Source: a virus
Virus record (IMG/VR): IMGVR_UViG_3300042924_001153
Span: 1-31,272 of that record
DNA length: 31,272 nt
Direction: 5' to 3' (one strand)
Below the pieces are notes generated by a model that saw only the letters and a program-made list of their open reading frames with translations, ran no database searches and was not told the DNA's origin. Each line of letters begins with the position of its first letter. The stretch's first letter is position 1. The translations under genes were made by a program, and so were the position numbers. Shown one piece after another: positions 1 through 8,659 of this stretch.

Positions 1-728
1 AAGCTGGTGGCCCTCAGTACTATTCTGGTCAGACTTATGTAAGCCCCTCAGAAACCACTCAGACTGGAATACAGGCTTTAGAGGCTCGTGCTTCTCAGGG
101 TAATCCCTTGCTTTCGTCTGCACAAGGACAATTGCAAAACACTATCTCTGGTGGTTACTTGCAAGGCAATCCATTCTTTCAGGGTGCGTTTCAACCTGCA
201 GCGCAAGCGGCTCAGTCTAGGTTTGAGCAGACATTAGGCGATGTAGGTTCTGCTGCATCTCGTGCTGGTCGCTATGGCGGTGGTGCTATGCAGACATTGC
301 AAGATCGTGCTAGTGGTCAGTTTGCTAAGAGTTTGGCTGATACTGCTGGAAGTTTGGCTTATCAGAATTACGAAGCAGAGCGTGGTCGCCAACAAGCCGC
401 TACGATGGCTGCACCTGAGATGGCTCAAGCTGACTACCAAGACATTCAGAATATGCTCAAAGCAGGTCAGATGCGTGAAGGCTACACAGGCCAACAACAG
501 CAAGCCGATATTGCTAGATTCAACTACGAACAAACTCAGCCACAACAGAACCTGACAAACTTCTTGTCTAGTGTTTATGGAAACCCATTAGGTCGTCAAA
601 ACTCAATGACCAGTTTCCAAGAGCCATCTAATTTCCAAAACCTATTAGGAACTGCTGCCATGTTGGGTGGTATTGAAAAGAATACTGGATGGTTGAGCAA
701 AGGTTGGAACTTGTTAAAAGGCCCATAA
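1..728 (+). CDS. Virion/ejection-type structural protein, 5'-truncated
   Basis: The reading frame is open from base 3, so the gene starts before the window; 241 codons are visible. The product is rich in Gln, Ala, Gly and Ser. It has a long helical stretch around AQAAQSRFEQTLGDVGSAAS and SLAYQNYEAERGRQQAA, and ends in a Gly/Leu-rich segment. No enzyme motif is visible. This composition, and the position before two more large structural proteins and the tail fibre, fits an internal virion (DNA-ejection) or tail-hub protein of a podovirus-like phage. The class is inferred from layout and composition. The next gene follows after 10 bases with its own AAGGA site. Confidence 0.7.
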   Translation, partial: AGGPQYYSGQTYVSPSETTQTGIQALEARASQGNPLLSSAQGQLQNTISGGYLQGNPFFQGAFQPAAQAAQSRFEQTLGDVGSAASRAGRYGGGAMQTLQDRASGQFAKSLADTAGSLAYQNYEAERGRQQAATMAAPEMAQADYQDIQNMLKAGQMREGYTGQQQQADIARFNYEQTQPQQNLTNFLSSVYGNPLGRQNSMTSFQEPSNFQNLLGTAAMLGGIEKNTGWLSKGWNLLKGP

Positions 729-738
729 GGAAAAAATC

Positions 739-2130
739 ATGGCAGGACTATTAGATATTTTCGGCACTAGCGGTCAGGACACAATGGGTCTTTTGGGTAT
801 GTCTCCAGAAGACATAAAGCGTAGCCGTGACGATGCTCAAGCCCAAGCCCTTTACGCATTAGCAGGTCGTCTGTTCCAAGGTGGCAGAGGTGGTGCTTCT
901 ATCGTTGAGGGACTTCAACAAGGTCAACAAGCCTACAGAACTGCCATGCAAGGTGGTCTGCAACAACAACTGCAAAATGCACAGATTCAAGAATTAAATC
1001 GCAAGCGTCAGCAAGAGCAACAAGCATTGATGCGCCAGCAAGGTGTTGAGAGTTTGATTTCTCAAGCATATCGACCTGAGACTTTTGCTGATACTCCATT
1101 GACTAATATGATGGGTCAAGAGATTGCAGGGCCAAATATGCCACAAGCGGCAGGTGGTGGATTGGAGGCTCTTGCTCCTAGATTGATGGCAACACCAGAA
1201 GGTCGTAAGTCACTTACTGAATTGTTGGCTGCACAAGAGGCTATGAGTGGCAAGACTACTACATTGGCTGAAGGTGCAAATCTTATTCGTATTAATCCAA
1301 TTACTAATAAAGTTGAAACTGTTGCTCAAGGCGCACCAAAGCGTGAGCCAGTACCTACCTCAGTTGCTGAATATAACTTAGCAAAAAGCCAAGGATTTCA
1401 AGGAACTTTTCAAGATTTTCAAAAATCTAACAAAGGATTTACTTATCAAGACATTGGCAATGCTGTTATTCAATTTGATGCAAATGGAAAAGAAGTCTCT
1501 CGTATTCCTAAAGGTCGTGCGCCTGAAGGCCCAGTAAACTTCCAAACTGTAGAAACAGATCAAGGATTGATGGCATTTAATCCAAGAACTTTGCAGATGA
1601 CTCCAGTAATGGGTGCTGATGGCAAGCCAATTACTAAAGTTGAAAAACCAACAGAAGGTCAAATTAATGCAGCAGGTTTCGCATCACGAATGGTTGCTGC
1701 TCAAGCAATAACATCAAAACTTCCAACTGGCGCACAACCTAAAACTGGCGAAGCAGTATTAAGTGTAATTCCTTTAATTGGAAAAGCAATTCCAGAGATT
1801 ATTCCTGAAGGCATTGGTGGTTTGTCATCAGAACGAAGACAATATTTGCAAGCAGCAAATAACTTCATTCGAGCCAACTTGCGTAAAGAATCTGGTGCGG
1901 CTATTGGTGTTGATGAGTGGCTTGCTGAGTTTGTTAACTATTTCCCACAGTACACAGATGACCCACAAACAGTCAAGAATAAAGAAATTTTCCGTAATAT
2001 TCTGACTCAAAACATGGTTGCTGCTGGTGGTAAATCATATAAAGCACCAAGCATGGAAGTGCCTGAATCAATGACAGATACTTATGGGCTTAACCCTAGA
2101 CTGCGTAATTCTTTGCGTGGAGGTCAATAA
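739..2130 (+). CDS. Probable internal virion/ejection protein (463 aa)
   Basis: AAGGA lies 7-8 bases before the ATG. The N-terminal part (about residues 30-120) is Gln/Ala-rich and likely coiled coil (QQLQNAQIQELNRKRQQEQQ). The middle is beta-rich with short imperfect repeats, and the C-terminal part (about 315-440) is helical, including an ANNFIRANLRKESGAAIGVD segment. No signal peptide or catalytic motif is visible. Long Gln-rich proteins of this kind next to a Gly-zipper protein are typical of podovirus ejection proteins (compare the roles of P22 gp7, gp16 and gp20), but I cannot assign it to one. The stop overlaps the next start as TAATG, implying coupled translation. Confidence 0.65.
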   Translation: MAGLLDIFGTSGQDTMGLLGMSPEDIKRSRDDAQAQALYALAGRLFQGGRGGASIVEGLQQGQQAYRTAMQGGLQQQLQNAQIQELNRKRQQEQQALMRQQGVESLISQAYRPETFADTPLTNMMGQEIAGPNMPQAAGGGLEALAPRLMATPEGRKSLTELLAAQEAMSGKTTTLAEGANLIRINPITNKVETVAQGAPKREPVPTSVAEYNLAKSQGFQGTFQDFQKSNKGFTYQDIGNAVIQFDANGKEVSRIPKGRAPEGPVNFQTVETDQGLMAFNPRTLQMTPVMGADGKPITKVEKPTEGQINAAGFASRMVAAQAITSKLPTGAQPKTGEAVLSVIPLIGKAIPEIIPEGIGGLSSERRQYLQAANNFIRANLRKESGAAIGVDEWLAEFVNYFPQYTDDPQTVKNKEIFRNILTQNMVAAGGKSYKAPSMEVPESMTDTYGLNPRLRNSLRGGQ

Positions 2131-4136
2131 TGGCTTACGAAAATGTTGAGCGTATTCGTGAAAATCTTATCAAGATGATTGATAAGAACGCACCTGTTGA
2201 CCATATTGACAAATATCTAAAAGAGGAAGGATTCACACAAGAATCTTTTGCTAAAGCCTTAGACCTTGTTAAAAAGTCTGGTGGTAAGACTGCTGAATAT
2301 GGTGTAGGTCGTTCATTGGCTCAAGGCGCAACATTTGGCTTTGCTGATGAACTTGAAGCACTAACAAAGTCACTTGCAGGTCAAGGTACTTACGAGCAAA
2401 ACTTAGCCGCACTTGAACTTGCTAAACAAAAGTTTGGTCAGCAAAATCCTAAGACTGCATTAGGAACAGAGATTGCTGGTGGTTTGCCTTATGCTTTATT
2501 ACCATTTTTAGGAACTGCTCGTTATGCACAAATGGCTAGAGGAGCGTCACCATTGGCTCGTGCAGGTGTTACCGCAGGCGCGTCTGCTGTCACAGGTGCT
2601 CTTACTGGCGCACTCGGTGGTGCTGGTGCTGCAGGGGTTGGTGAGCGTATGGCTGGCGCACAAGCTGGTGGTACTCTTGGTGGAATTGTAGGTGGTGCTG
2701 CGCCTGTAGTTACAAAAGGTATTGGTGCGGTAGGTAGTAAGGCTGTTGACGTAACTAGCGGTATTCCTGTTGTTCAACAAGTTGGTAAGGCTGTTGGTTT
2801 GGCTACTGGTCAAACAGTAGATGCGGCTAATCGTGCTAAAGCTAAATTGCTTGAAGCTATGTATCGTGACAAGGTTAGTCCTGCTGACTTAGAGAAAATG
2901 ATTAAAGCAGCGACTAAGCCTGTTGGCATTGCTGATATTGCTGGCGAGAATGTAAGATCACTTGCTGATGTTGCTCAGAAGTATCCAAGTGAAGCAAGAC
3001 AAGCCGCTAAGGTGGCACTTGAAGAACGAGCAGCGGGTCAGGGTGAGCGTATTCAAGGCGATATTTCTAAATATCTTGGTGGTTTTACAGACCCATTTGA
3101 ATACACCACAGCCATTGCTAAACGACAACAACAATTATCATCTCCGCTTTACCAGAAGGCTTATTCTTATGGTCAGGTAACAGACCCTAAAGTTCTTAAA
3201 TTTTTGGAACTTCCTCAGTTTAAGAAGGCGGCTAAAGAGGCTCAAGAATTGCTTGCGGCTGAAGGTCGTGCAGTAGATATGTCTATGCCAACAGTAGAGG
3301 TTTTAGATCAAGTTAAGCGTGGTCTTGATGTTTTAATTAAAAGAGAAACAGACCCATTTGGAAAGATTACTGATCTTGGTCGTATTTATAAAAACAAGAA
3401 AAATGAATTCTTGTCTGAGTTAGATAGTGCTGTTCCTGATTATGGCAAGGCTAGAGCCGCATTTGCTGGAGAGGCTGAGTTGCTTGATGCTACGAAGTTG
3501 GGTAAAGACTTCTACAAACAGACAGCAACAGAAGCTAATCGTACATTTGCCAAACTATCTCCATCTGAGCAAGAGGCTTACAAGGTAGGTGCTTTGGATG
3601 CTGTAAAAGAGAAAATTCAAACAGCTAAAGATACTGCTGACATTCGTAAGCGCATATTTGGTTCTCCTGCCGAGCGTAATAGAGTTTCCTCATTGTTCCC
3701 TGATGATGCTACTTTTAAGCAGTTTGAAAAAGACATGATGACTGAATCATTGATGCGAAGAACTCAAGAGAAAGTCTTAGGTAATTCTTCAACATTTGAA
3801 AGACAAGTTGGTGGTCAAAGTTTAGAAGTAGAGCCTAGCTTTTTAGGTCAAATGATTGAGCAAGGCCCACTTAGAGGAACACTAGGTTATTTGAAGGCAC
3901 AAGGTCAGGGTGTTGCTGGTCAAACAGCAGAAGAACTTGGCCCAATGTTATTCAAACTTGGTGACCCAAGAGCAAATCTTGAGACATTAAAAAATCTATC
4001 TGCTTACGAAAAATACTTGCTTGATTTAGAAGCTAAAAAGGCTGCTGGATTAGCAGGTGCTTCTACAATGACTGGTTTATTAAACACAGAAAAACCATAT
4101 CGTGTTGATTTAACTGGAATGGCCAACCCCGACTAA
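2130..4136 (+). CDS. Large Gly-zipper virion protein, probable DNA-ejection protein (668 aa)
   Basis: The start overlaps the previous stop (TAATG). After a helical N-terminus comes a Gly/Ala-rich segment (about residues 110-225) with glycine-zipper runs such as GALTGALGGAGAAGVGERMA, able to insert into or cross a membrane. The remaining about 400 residues are mostly charged alpha helix. Phage ejection proteins often combine a membrane-active Gly-rich part with long helices, so a role in passing DNA across the host envelope is a reasonable inference. No peptidoglycan-hydrolase motif was seen. The tail-fibre gene follows after 9 bases. Confidence 0.65.
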   Translation: MAYENVERIRENLIKMIDKNAPVDHIDKYLKEEGFTQESFAKALDLVKKSGGKTAEYGVGRSLAQGATFGFADELEALTKSLAGQGTYEQNLAALELAKQKFGQQNPKTALGTEIAGGLPYALLPFLGTARYAQMARGASPLARAGVTAGASAVTGALTGALGGAGAAGVGERMAGAQAGGTLGGIVGGAAPVVTKGIGAVGSKAVDVTSGIPVVQQVGKAVGLATGQTVDAANRAKAKLLEAMYRDKVSPADLEKMIKAATKPVGIADIAGENVRSLADVAQKYPSEARQAAKVALEERAAGQGERIQGDISKYLGGFTDPFEYTTAIAKRQQQLSSPLYQKAYSYGQVTDPKVLKFLELPQFKKAAKEAQELLAAEGRAVDMSMPTVEVLDQVKRGLDVLIKRETDPFGKITDLGRIYKNKKNEFLSELDSAVPDYGKARAAFAGEAELLDATKLGKDFYKQTATEANRTFAKLSPSEQEAYKVGALDAVKEKIQTAKDTADIRKRIFGSPAERNRVSSLFPDDATFKQFEKDMMTESLMRRTQEKVLGNSSTFERQVGGQSLEVEPSFLGQMIEQGPLRGTLGYLKAQGQGVAGQTAEELGPMLFKLGDPRANLETLKNLSAYEKYLLDLEAKKAAGLAGASTMTGLLNTEKPYRVDLTGMANPD

Positions 4137-4145
4137 GGATTAAAA

Positions 4146-5729
4146 ATGCCAAAGACAAAAATCTCGGAATTTAGCGCAACCCCTGCAAATAACACAGACA
4201 TTGACAGTATCAACATTGCCGAGGGTTGCAGCCCGAGTGGCATCAACGATGCTATTCGTGAGTTAATGGCTCAACTGAAAGACTGGCAATCTGGTACATC
4301 TAATGACCCTTATGTTGTTGGCTCGTCTGGAAGCCTAACGCTTAATCAGGGTACTGCTAACGGAGTAGCGTATTTAAACGGCTCTAAGGTTGTTACAAGC
4401 GGTTCTGCGCTGGTCTTTGATGGAACGAATTTGGGTGTTGGAGTTACTCCTGCGTCTGATGGAGCTATTCATGTCCATCGTACTGGAGCGTCTTTTCCTA
4501 CAATCAAAATTACCAATGGCACGACAGGAACAGGCAATCTTGATGGTTTTGACTTGATATGTGGTTCTGGTGGTGAAGCTTATGTTTACAACCGAGAAAA
4601 CCAGCCATTACTTTTTGGCGTAAACAACTCAGAACAAATGCGCCTAACCAGCACAGGTCTGGGTATTGGTACAAGTAGTCCTGCGGCAAAGTTGGATGTA
4701 AACGGCGATGCTCGTATTGGAAATGCAACTGCTGGAACAAATCGTTATCTGTACATCAATGGTGTAGCCAATAAAGCTGGAGGAATTATTTTCCAAGAAT
4801 CTGGCACAGCTAAATGGTACATTGGTAATGGTGCGGCATCTGAGAACGGCAATTTTGAAATATATAACTCAAATGGAAACAACACAATACTTACACCCTC
4901 AGGCAATCTAGGCTTGGGAGTTACTCCTAGTGCTTGGCAAGTAAACAATAGAGCGATTCAATTGCTTGAAGGTTATGCAAGCATTTCTTCCAACAATTCT
5001 CAAGGTTGCTGTGATGTTGCCGCTAACTGTTTTAACGGAGGTTCTGCGGCTACTTCAGGTTGGAAATACACAAACACAGGAACTGCTGTTTCTTTGTTTC
5101 AACAACAAGGTGGAGCATTTAAGTTTCTTACTGCGGCATCAGGCACAGCAGGAAACACCATTACCTTTACACAGGCGGCTACGCTGACAGCGAATGGTGA
5201 CTTTTTGGTTGGCAGTACAACTGGAACAGATGGCAGAATTAAAGTAGATGCAACTACGGGCAGTCCAGTTCTTTGTGCTATATGGGCTAAAAATGATGCT
5301 GGGTCTTCAAGTGGAACTTATGTTTGTTGGAATGCTGCAACTACTGGTAACAACCAATTTATTGATTTTTATACGGAATCATCAGCCACTCTTAGAGGTT
5401 CAATTTCTTACAATCGATCAGGTGGTTTAACGGCATACAACGTAACATCTGATTACAGAGCAAAAGACATTAGTGGCCCTGTTGTTAATAGCGGTGCATT
5501 GATTGACTCTGTGCCTGTTTACATGGGCAAGATGAAGGGTGCTACACAAGAACGCCCAATGTTCATTGCTCACGAAACTCCAGCCTATGCACATACTGGT
5601 GTAAAAGATGCAGTAGATGCAGATGGAAACCCTGTGTATCAGCAAATGGATGCTTCTGCTCTTATCCCTGTGATGTGGGCTGAAATTCAATCACTTCGTA
5701 AACGCCTAGCAGACGCTGGCATCGCTTAA
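4146..5729 (+). CDS. Tail fibre/spike with C-terminal peptidase S74 chaperone
   Basis: The 527-aa product has a short N-terminal part, presumably virion-attaching, then a beta-rich shaft containing three copies of an LG(V/I/L)G(V/T)(T/S)P-type repeat near residues 96, 172 and 255, typical of trimeric fibres. The C-terminal 93 residues match the intramolecular chaperone auto-processing domain (peptidase S74). The motif SDYRAK gives Ser435 and Lys440, spaced as in the endosialidase Ser-Lys dyad, so self-cleavage is expected between Thr434 and Ser435. The protein presumably binds the host surface. AAGGAT precedes the ATG. The fold family is secure; the receptor is unknown. Confidence 0.88.
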   Translation: MPKTKISEFSATPANNTDIDSINIAEGCSPSGINDAIRELMAQLKDWQSGTSNDPYVVGSSGSLTLNQGTANGVAYLNGSKVVTSGSALVFDGTNLGVGVTPASDGAIHVHRTGASFPTIKITNGTTGTGNLDGFDLICGSGGEAYVYNRENQPLLFGVNNSEQMRLTSTGLGIGTSSPAAKLDVNGDARIGNATAGTNRYLYINGVANKAGGIIFQESGTAKWYIGNGAASENGNFEIYNSNGNNTILTPSGNLGLGVTPSAWQVNNRAIQLLEGYASISSNNSQGCCDVAANCFNGGSAATSGWKYTNTGTAVSLFQQQGGAFKFLTAASGTAGNTITFTQAATLTANGDFLVGSTTGTDGRIKVDATTGSPVLCAIWAKNDAGSSSGTYVCWNAATTGNNQFIDFYTESSATLRGSISYNRSGGLTAYNVTSDYRAKDISGPVVNSGALIDSVPVYMGKMKGATQERPMFIAHETPAYAHTGVKDAVDADGNPVYQQMDASALIPVMWAEIQSLRKRLADAGIA

Positions 5730-5740
5730 AGGAAACTAAC

Positions 5741-6034
5741 ATGACTACTACATGGAAAATCACAACCCTTGACAGCAACACAGCCGATGGCTTTGTAACC
5801 ACAGCCCATTGGACTTGCACAGCAGTAGACGGAGAACACTCTGCCTCTGCCTACGCAACAGTCTCATGGGCTGAAGGCACTCCTGCCATTCCTTATGCTT
5901 CGCTAACAGAAGCCACAGTCCTTAATTGGGTGTGGGAATCTGTTGACAAGGAAGCTACAGAGGCTTCTTTGGCGGCTCAGATTGAGTTGAAGAAGAACCC
6001 TGTAAAAGCCAGCGGAACTCCGTGGCAAGCATAA
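5741..6034 (+). CDS. Small tail-associated conserved phage protein (97 aa, DUF7936-like)
   Basis: AAGGAAACTAAC precedes the ATG, 11 bases after the fibre stop. The product starts with alternating beta-type residues (TTTWKITTLD) and contains the segment VLNWVWESVDKEATEASLAA near its C-terminus. Similar short proteins commonly sit right after fibre genes, and I recall them as DUF7936; that family name is from memory. There is no signal peptide or membrane segment. Function is unknown; a fibre-assembly or virion role is suggested only by position. Confidence 0.65.
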   Translation: MTTTWKITTLDSNTADGFVTTAHWTCTAVDGEHSASAYATVSWAEGTPAIPYASLTEATVLNWVWESVDKEATEASLAAQIELKKNPVKASGTPWQA

Positions 6035-6042
6035 AACAGGAA

Positions 6043-6064
6043 GCCACTACCTGAACTTAGTGGC
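6043..6064 (+). other. Intercistronic hairpin between tail and lysis genes
   Basis: GCCACTA and TAGTGGC form a perfect 7-bp stem around an 8-base loop, between the 97-aa gene and the first gene of the lysis block. No U-run follows, so it does not look like a standard intrinsic terminator. It may be an mRNA processing or stabilising element. The AAAGG ribosome site of the next gene lies just after it. Confidence 0.45.
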
Positions 6065-6080
6065 ACATTAAAGGAAAATC

Positions 6081-6302
6081 ATGGGCAACAACACAAAAAC
6101 CCCATTGACGATTGACGGAGTAGAGTACCAGTTCGAGGATATGACTCCTGAACAACAGACTCTAATCAACCATGTCGCAGACCTTGACAGAAAGTTATCG
6201 TCTGCAAAGTTTAATGTTGACCAGCTTCAAGTTGGCAGAGATGCTTTTTTCACAATGTTGAAGCAATCACTTGAAACAATTACGGATGTAGAGGCAAAGT
6301 AA
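6081..6302 (+). CDS. DUF6447-like small protein (73 aa)
   Basis: AAAGGAAAATC precedes the ATG. The sequence begins with a beta element (LTIDGVEYQFEDMTPEQQ) followed by a long amphipathic helix with heptad-like spacing (VADLDRKLSSAKFNVDQLQV). This is the pattern I associate with DUF6447 phage proteins; the assignment is from memory. It abuts the holin gene with no gap, so it is translated with the lysis genes. Function is unknown. Confidence 0.65.
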   Translation: MGNNTKTPLTIDGVEYQFEDMTPEQQTLINHVADLDRKLSSAKFNVDQLQVGRDAFFTMLKQSLETITDVEAK

Positions 6303-6518
6303 ATGGACAATCACACTACAGAAGTAGCATCAGCAGTCGCTACTAAAGCAGCTTCAGTAGCTACCTATGGTGGTGCAGGAAGTGCTGTATTCTTTGGTTT
6401 ATCAGCCAATGAATTTGGTGCTCTCTGTGGTGTTGTTATCGGTTTTGTTGGTCTTGTGGCTAATATCTGGTTTAAGCATCAACATTTAAAGATTGCTCGC
6501 AAGGAAGCTGAAAAATGA
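6303..6518 (+). CDS. Pinholin-like holin (phage 21 S type, 71 aa)
   Basis: Length, layout and motifs resemble the phage 21 pinholin S21, also 71 aa. There is a polar N-terminus, a weakly hydrophobic Ala/Gly/Ser-rich first segment (about residues 18-33), a short turn (SANEF), a second strong membrane segment (about 40-58) and a basic tail (HQHLKIARKEAEK). Pinholins form small pores that depolarise the inner membrane. The gene starts directly after the preceding stop and overlaps the next start (ATGA). One oddity is that the endolysin downstream has no SAR anchor, which classical pinholins usually accompany. Confidence 0.75.
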   Translation: MDNHTTEVASAVATKAASVATYGGAGSAVFFGLSANEFGALCGVVIGFVGLVANIWFKHQHLKIARKEAEK

Positions 6519-6631
6519 CTTGGTTACTTGTATTGGCTCTACAGGCTGAATACAGGTGCGTAAAGTGGACATGGACAGGTGATGTTTATAACCGCAAGGT
6601 TATTTGTCTAAAGTGGGAGAGAAAGAAGTGA
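6515..6631 (+). CDS. 38-aa exported or membrane-anchored lysis-block peptide
   Basis: The ATG overlaps the holin stop as ATGA, and the stop overlaps the next start as GTGA. The peptide has a hydrophobic N-terminus (MTWLLVLALQA), then a hydrophilic Trp/Lys-rich part with two cysteines (C15, C31) that could pair if the body lies in the periplasm. The double translational coupling argues that it is a real gene. A spanin-like or holin-accessory role is possible, but no lipobox is evident. Confidence 0.6.
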   Translation: MTWLLVLALQAEYRCVKWTWTGDVYNRKVICLKWERKK

Positions 6632-7125
6632 TTATCGACCCCATAACAGCTTTAGAAGGCTTACAGCAAGCGATTGGACTCGTTAAGAAGGCTAGTAAGG
6701 TCGCAAAGGATTTATCTGGCCTAACGCCCATGATTGCCAAAATGTTCGATGCTAAGAGCATTGCAACTAAGGCGATGGTTGAAGCTAAAAGGTCAGGTAA
6801 TAAATCAAACTTGGGTACGGCATTACAAATTGAGATGGCTCTTGATGATGCCAAAAGATTTGAGGCTGAATTGATGTTGTTGTTTCAGGCTACTGGTCGT
6901 GCGGATGTATGGCAGAAGATTAAAGAGCGACAGCAACAAATGGATGTTGAAGATGCCCATTTAGCGAGACAAGCCAAGGCTGATGAAAAGAAACGTAAAG
7001 AAGCCGAGCAAGAACAAATGGAGTGGGCTGTTGGTATTGTGGTGATCGTGATGCTTTTGGGTGCTATTGGTTGGGGACTCAACGAAATGGCTGAACTGTG
7101 TGCCAAAACAAGGTGTGGTAAGTGA
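6628..7125 (+). CDS. Conserved lysis-block protein with C-terminal membrane segment (165 aa)
   Basis: I chose the GTG at 6628 because it overlaps the preceding stop (GTGA) and follows GGGAGAG; an in-frame TTG at 6604 is less likely. The product is helical (IDPITALEGLQQAIGLVKKA), with a charged coiled-coil stretch (about residues 90-130), one membrane segment (about 133-151) and a short Cys-containing tail. Similar proteins occur near holin and endolysin genes in other podovirus-like phages, without known function as far as I recall. The topology (large cytoplasmic domain, C-terminal anchor) differs from a classical i-spanin. Confidence 0.6.
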   Translation: MIIDPITALEGLQQAIGLVKKASKVAKDLSGLTPMIAKMFDAKSIATKAMVEAKRSGNKSNLGTALQIEMALDDAKRFEAELMLLFQATGRADVWQKIKERQQQMDVEDAHLARQAKADEKKRKEAEQEQMEWAVGIVVIVMLLGAIGWGLNEMAELCAKTRCGK

Positions 7126-7271
7126 ATGAGTACCAAAAGCAATTTGACCTTTTCTGTAAAGTCTTTGTCAGGCTGTGCGTGGCTTGGTGGGTGCTTGGGC
7201 TGCTTCAGCACCTACCTGACGAGTTGGCAAGTAAAATCGTAGATAAACTTCTTGGAATGATTGGACTGTAA
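7122..7271 (+). CDS. 49-aa membrane peptide in lysis block
   Basis: The GTG start overlaps the previous stop (GTGA) and the stop overlaps the next start (TAATG). The peptide has one hydrophobic segment (FCKVFVRLCVAWWVLGLLQ, about residues 11-29) and an amphipathic C-terminal helix. A 38-aa frame starting with ATG at 7126 is less likely because it lacks this coupling on both sides. It may be a membrane helper of lysis; I do not recognise a family. Confidence 0.55.
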   Translation: MNEYQKQFDLFCKVFVRLCVAWWVLGLLQHLPDELASKIVDKLLGMIGL

Positions 7272-7774
7272 TGCTTTCACTATTTTCTACACTTGGTGGC
7301 TTGCTAATTTCTGGCTTGCCTAAGTTATTAGATTTTTTCCAAAATAAGGCAGACCAAAAGCATGAGTTAGCTTTGGCTCGAATACAAACAGAGCGTGAGT
7401 TACAGTTAGCCGCACAAGGATTTGCTGCCCAACAAAAGATTGAGGAAATCCGCACAGATCAGATTGCTATGCAGACTGATGCACAGATGACTGAGGCGGC
7501 TCTTAAACACGATGAAAAGGTCTTGGCAAGGGCTAGCACATGGGTAGTTAATTTTATTGGTACTGTGCGCCCAATAGTGACCTATATCTTTGTTTTAGAG
7601 TTATGTGCTGTCAACACTTGGATTGCATACTATGTGTACAAAAACCCTCATTTGGTTTTGAACATGGATGACTTAATTAGGTTGTCTGACATTATTTTCT
7701 CTAGTGATGAAATGGCTATGTTGGGTGGAATCATTGGATTCTGGTTCGGTTCACGTTCTTGGTCTAAGAAATGA
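7271..7774 (+). CDS. 3TM holin-like protein (GTA_holin_3TM type, 167 aa)
   Basis: Three hydrophobic regions are seen: residues 1-22, about 100-123 (PIVTYIFVLELCAVNTWIAY) and about 148-160. A long charged coiled coil (about 25-88) separates the first two. The RPIVTY segment and C-terminal GFWFGSRS motif fit the 3-TM holin family named after gene-transfer-agent holins. It is a second holin-class candidate beside the pinholin-like gene and overlaps the endolysin gene (ATGA). It might form the endolysin-passing lesion, which the non-anchored endolysin would need; that is inference. Confidence 0.7.
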   Translation: MLSLFSTLGGLLISGLPKLLDFFQNKADQKHELALARIQTERELQLAAQGFAAQQKIEEIRTDQIAMQTDAQMTEAALKHDEKVLARASTWVVNFIGTVRPIVTYIFVLELCAVNTWIAYYVYKNPHLVLNMDDLIRLSDIIFSSDEMAMLGGIIGFWFGSRSWSKK

Positions 7775-8295
7775 AACTGAGTAAAGCTGGGGCTGATCTG
7801 ATGCACCAGTATGAGGGGTATAGAAATAAGCCTTACCTATGCCCTGCTTACATCTGGACAATCGGCTATGGTCATGTTCTTTATCAGGAACAGATTAGAT
7901 TGCCTGTTGTTTATTTACCAAAACATGAGGAAATGGTTGAAAAACCTACACTTCGTAAAAATTATGCCTTAAACGCTCAAGACAATCGGGTCTGGTCAAA
8001 AGATGAAATCAATTCGTTATTCGCAAGTGATGTCGAGAATTTTGAACGTGGTGTTCTTAGACTTGCTCCCTCTTTACTTGGTCGTCAAGGGGCTTTCGAT
8101 GCGTGTGTCAGCTTTTCCTTTAACGCTGGATTGGGCAATTTTCAGCGCTCTACTATTCGGATGAAAATAAACCGAGGTGATTGGGAGGGTGCTGCACAGG
8201 CTTTTATGCAATGGACTAAAGGCGGCGGTAAAGAATTGATTGGTCTTGTGAATCGTAGAAAAGCTGAAATTAAACTATTTTTAGACAATGCCTAA
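7771..8295 (+). CDS. Endolysin, GH24 lysozyme (muramidase)
   Basis: The product should hydrolyse peptidoglycan glycan strands. The N-terminal block YEGYRNKPYLCPAYIWTIGY gives Glu15, Cys24 and Thr30, the E-8-(D/C)-5-T catalytic spacing of T4-type lysozymes, with Cys at the usual Asp position. A roughly 45-residue insertion (about 36-80) separates it from the helical lobe, which contains the conserved SFSFNAGLGNFQRST block and a C-terminal GLVNRRKAE block. There is no signal peptide or SAR anchor, so release through a holin is expected. Length (174 aa) is normal for the family. Confidence 0.92.
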   Translation: MKLSKAGADLMHQYEGYRNKPYLCPAYIWTIGYGHVLYQEQIRLPVVYLPKHEEMVEKPTLRKNYALNAQDNRVWSKDEINSLFASDVENFERGVLRLAPSLLGRQGAFDACVSFSFNAGLGNFQRSTIRMKINRGDWEGAAQAFMQWTKGGGKELIGLVNRRKAEIKLFLDNA

Positions 8296-8659
8296 TATAC
8301 CCAATCAACAAGACGCTGAACTTTTTGCCAAAAGTATTAAAAAATGGCAAGAGGTGTTGAATCTTGGTGACTGGAGGATAGAGAAGGGGACAAAACCTGC
8401 CAAGCAAGCAATGGCCTCTGTTGAGTTTAACGAAAATGCTAGGCTTGCCGTTTACCGACTAGGTGACTTTGGTGCAGAGAAAATAACTGATGAATCGTTA
8501 GACAAGACTGCTTTGCATGAGTGCTTGCATATTTTCTTACACGATTTAATGATGGTTGCTACAGACCCTAAGTCTTCAGACGAAGACATTGAAATGCAAG
8601 AGCATAGGGTTGTCAACTTGCTAGAAAACCTTATAAAGGATTCTCATGGTATCAAGTAA
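8288..8659 (+). CDS. HExxH putative metallopeptidase-like protein (123 aa)
   Basis: The gene overlaps the endolysin by 8 bases. A central helix carries HECLH (His77, Glu78, His81), the zinc-binding HExxH pattern, followed by FLHDLM and an acidic helix with Glu102 and Glu105 as possible third ligands. It resembles short phage proteins with SprT/IrrE-like helices, but lacks enough sequence for a firm family call. No signal peptide is seen, so it likely acts in the cytoplasm or during virion maturation. Function is inferred from the motif only. Confidence 0.6.
   Translation: MPNIPNQQDAELFAKSIKKWQEVLNLGDWRIEKGTKPAKQAMASVEFNENARLAVYRLGDFGAEKITDESLDKTALHECLHIFLHDLMMVATDPKSSDEDIEMQEHRVVNLLENLIKDSHGIK

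Noticed and set aside
7126-7242. A 38-codon ATG frame in the lysis block
   Set aside because: The overlapping GTG frame 7122-7271 is coupled to both neighbours and has a membrane segment, so this frame is more likely a shadow.
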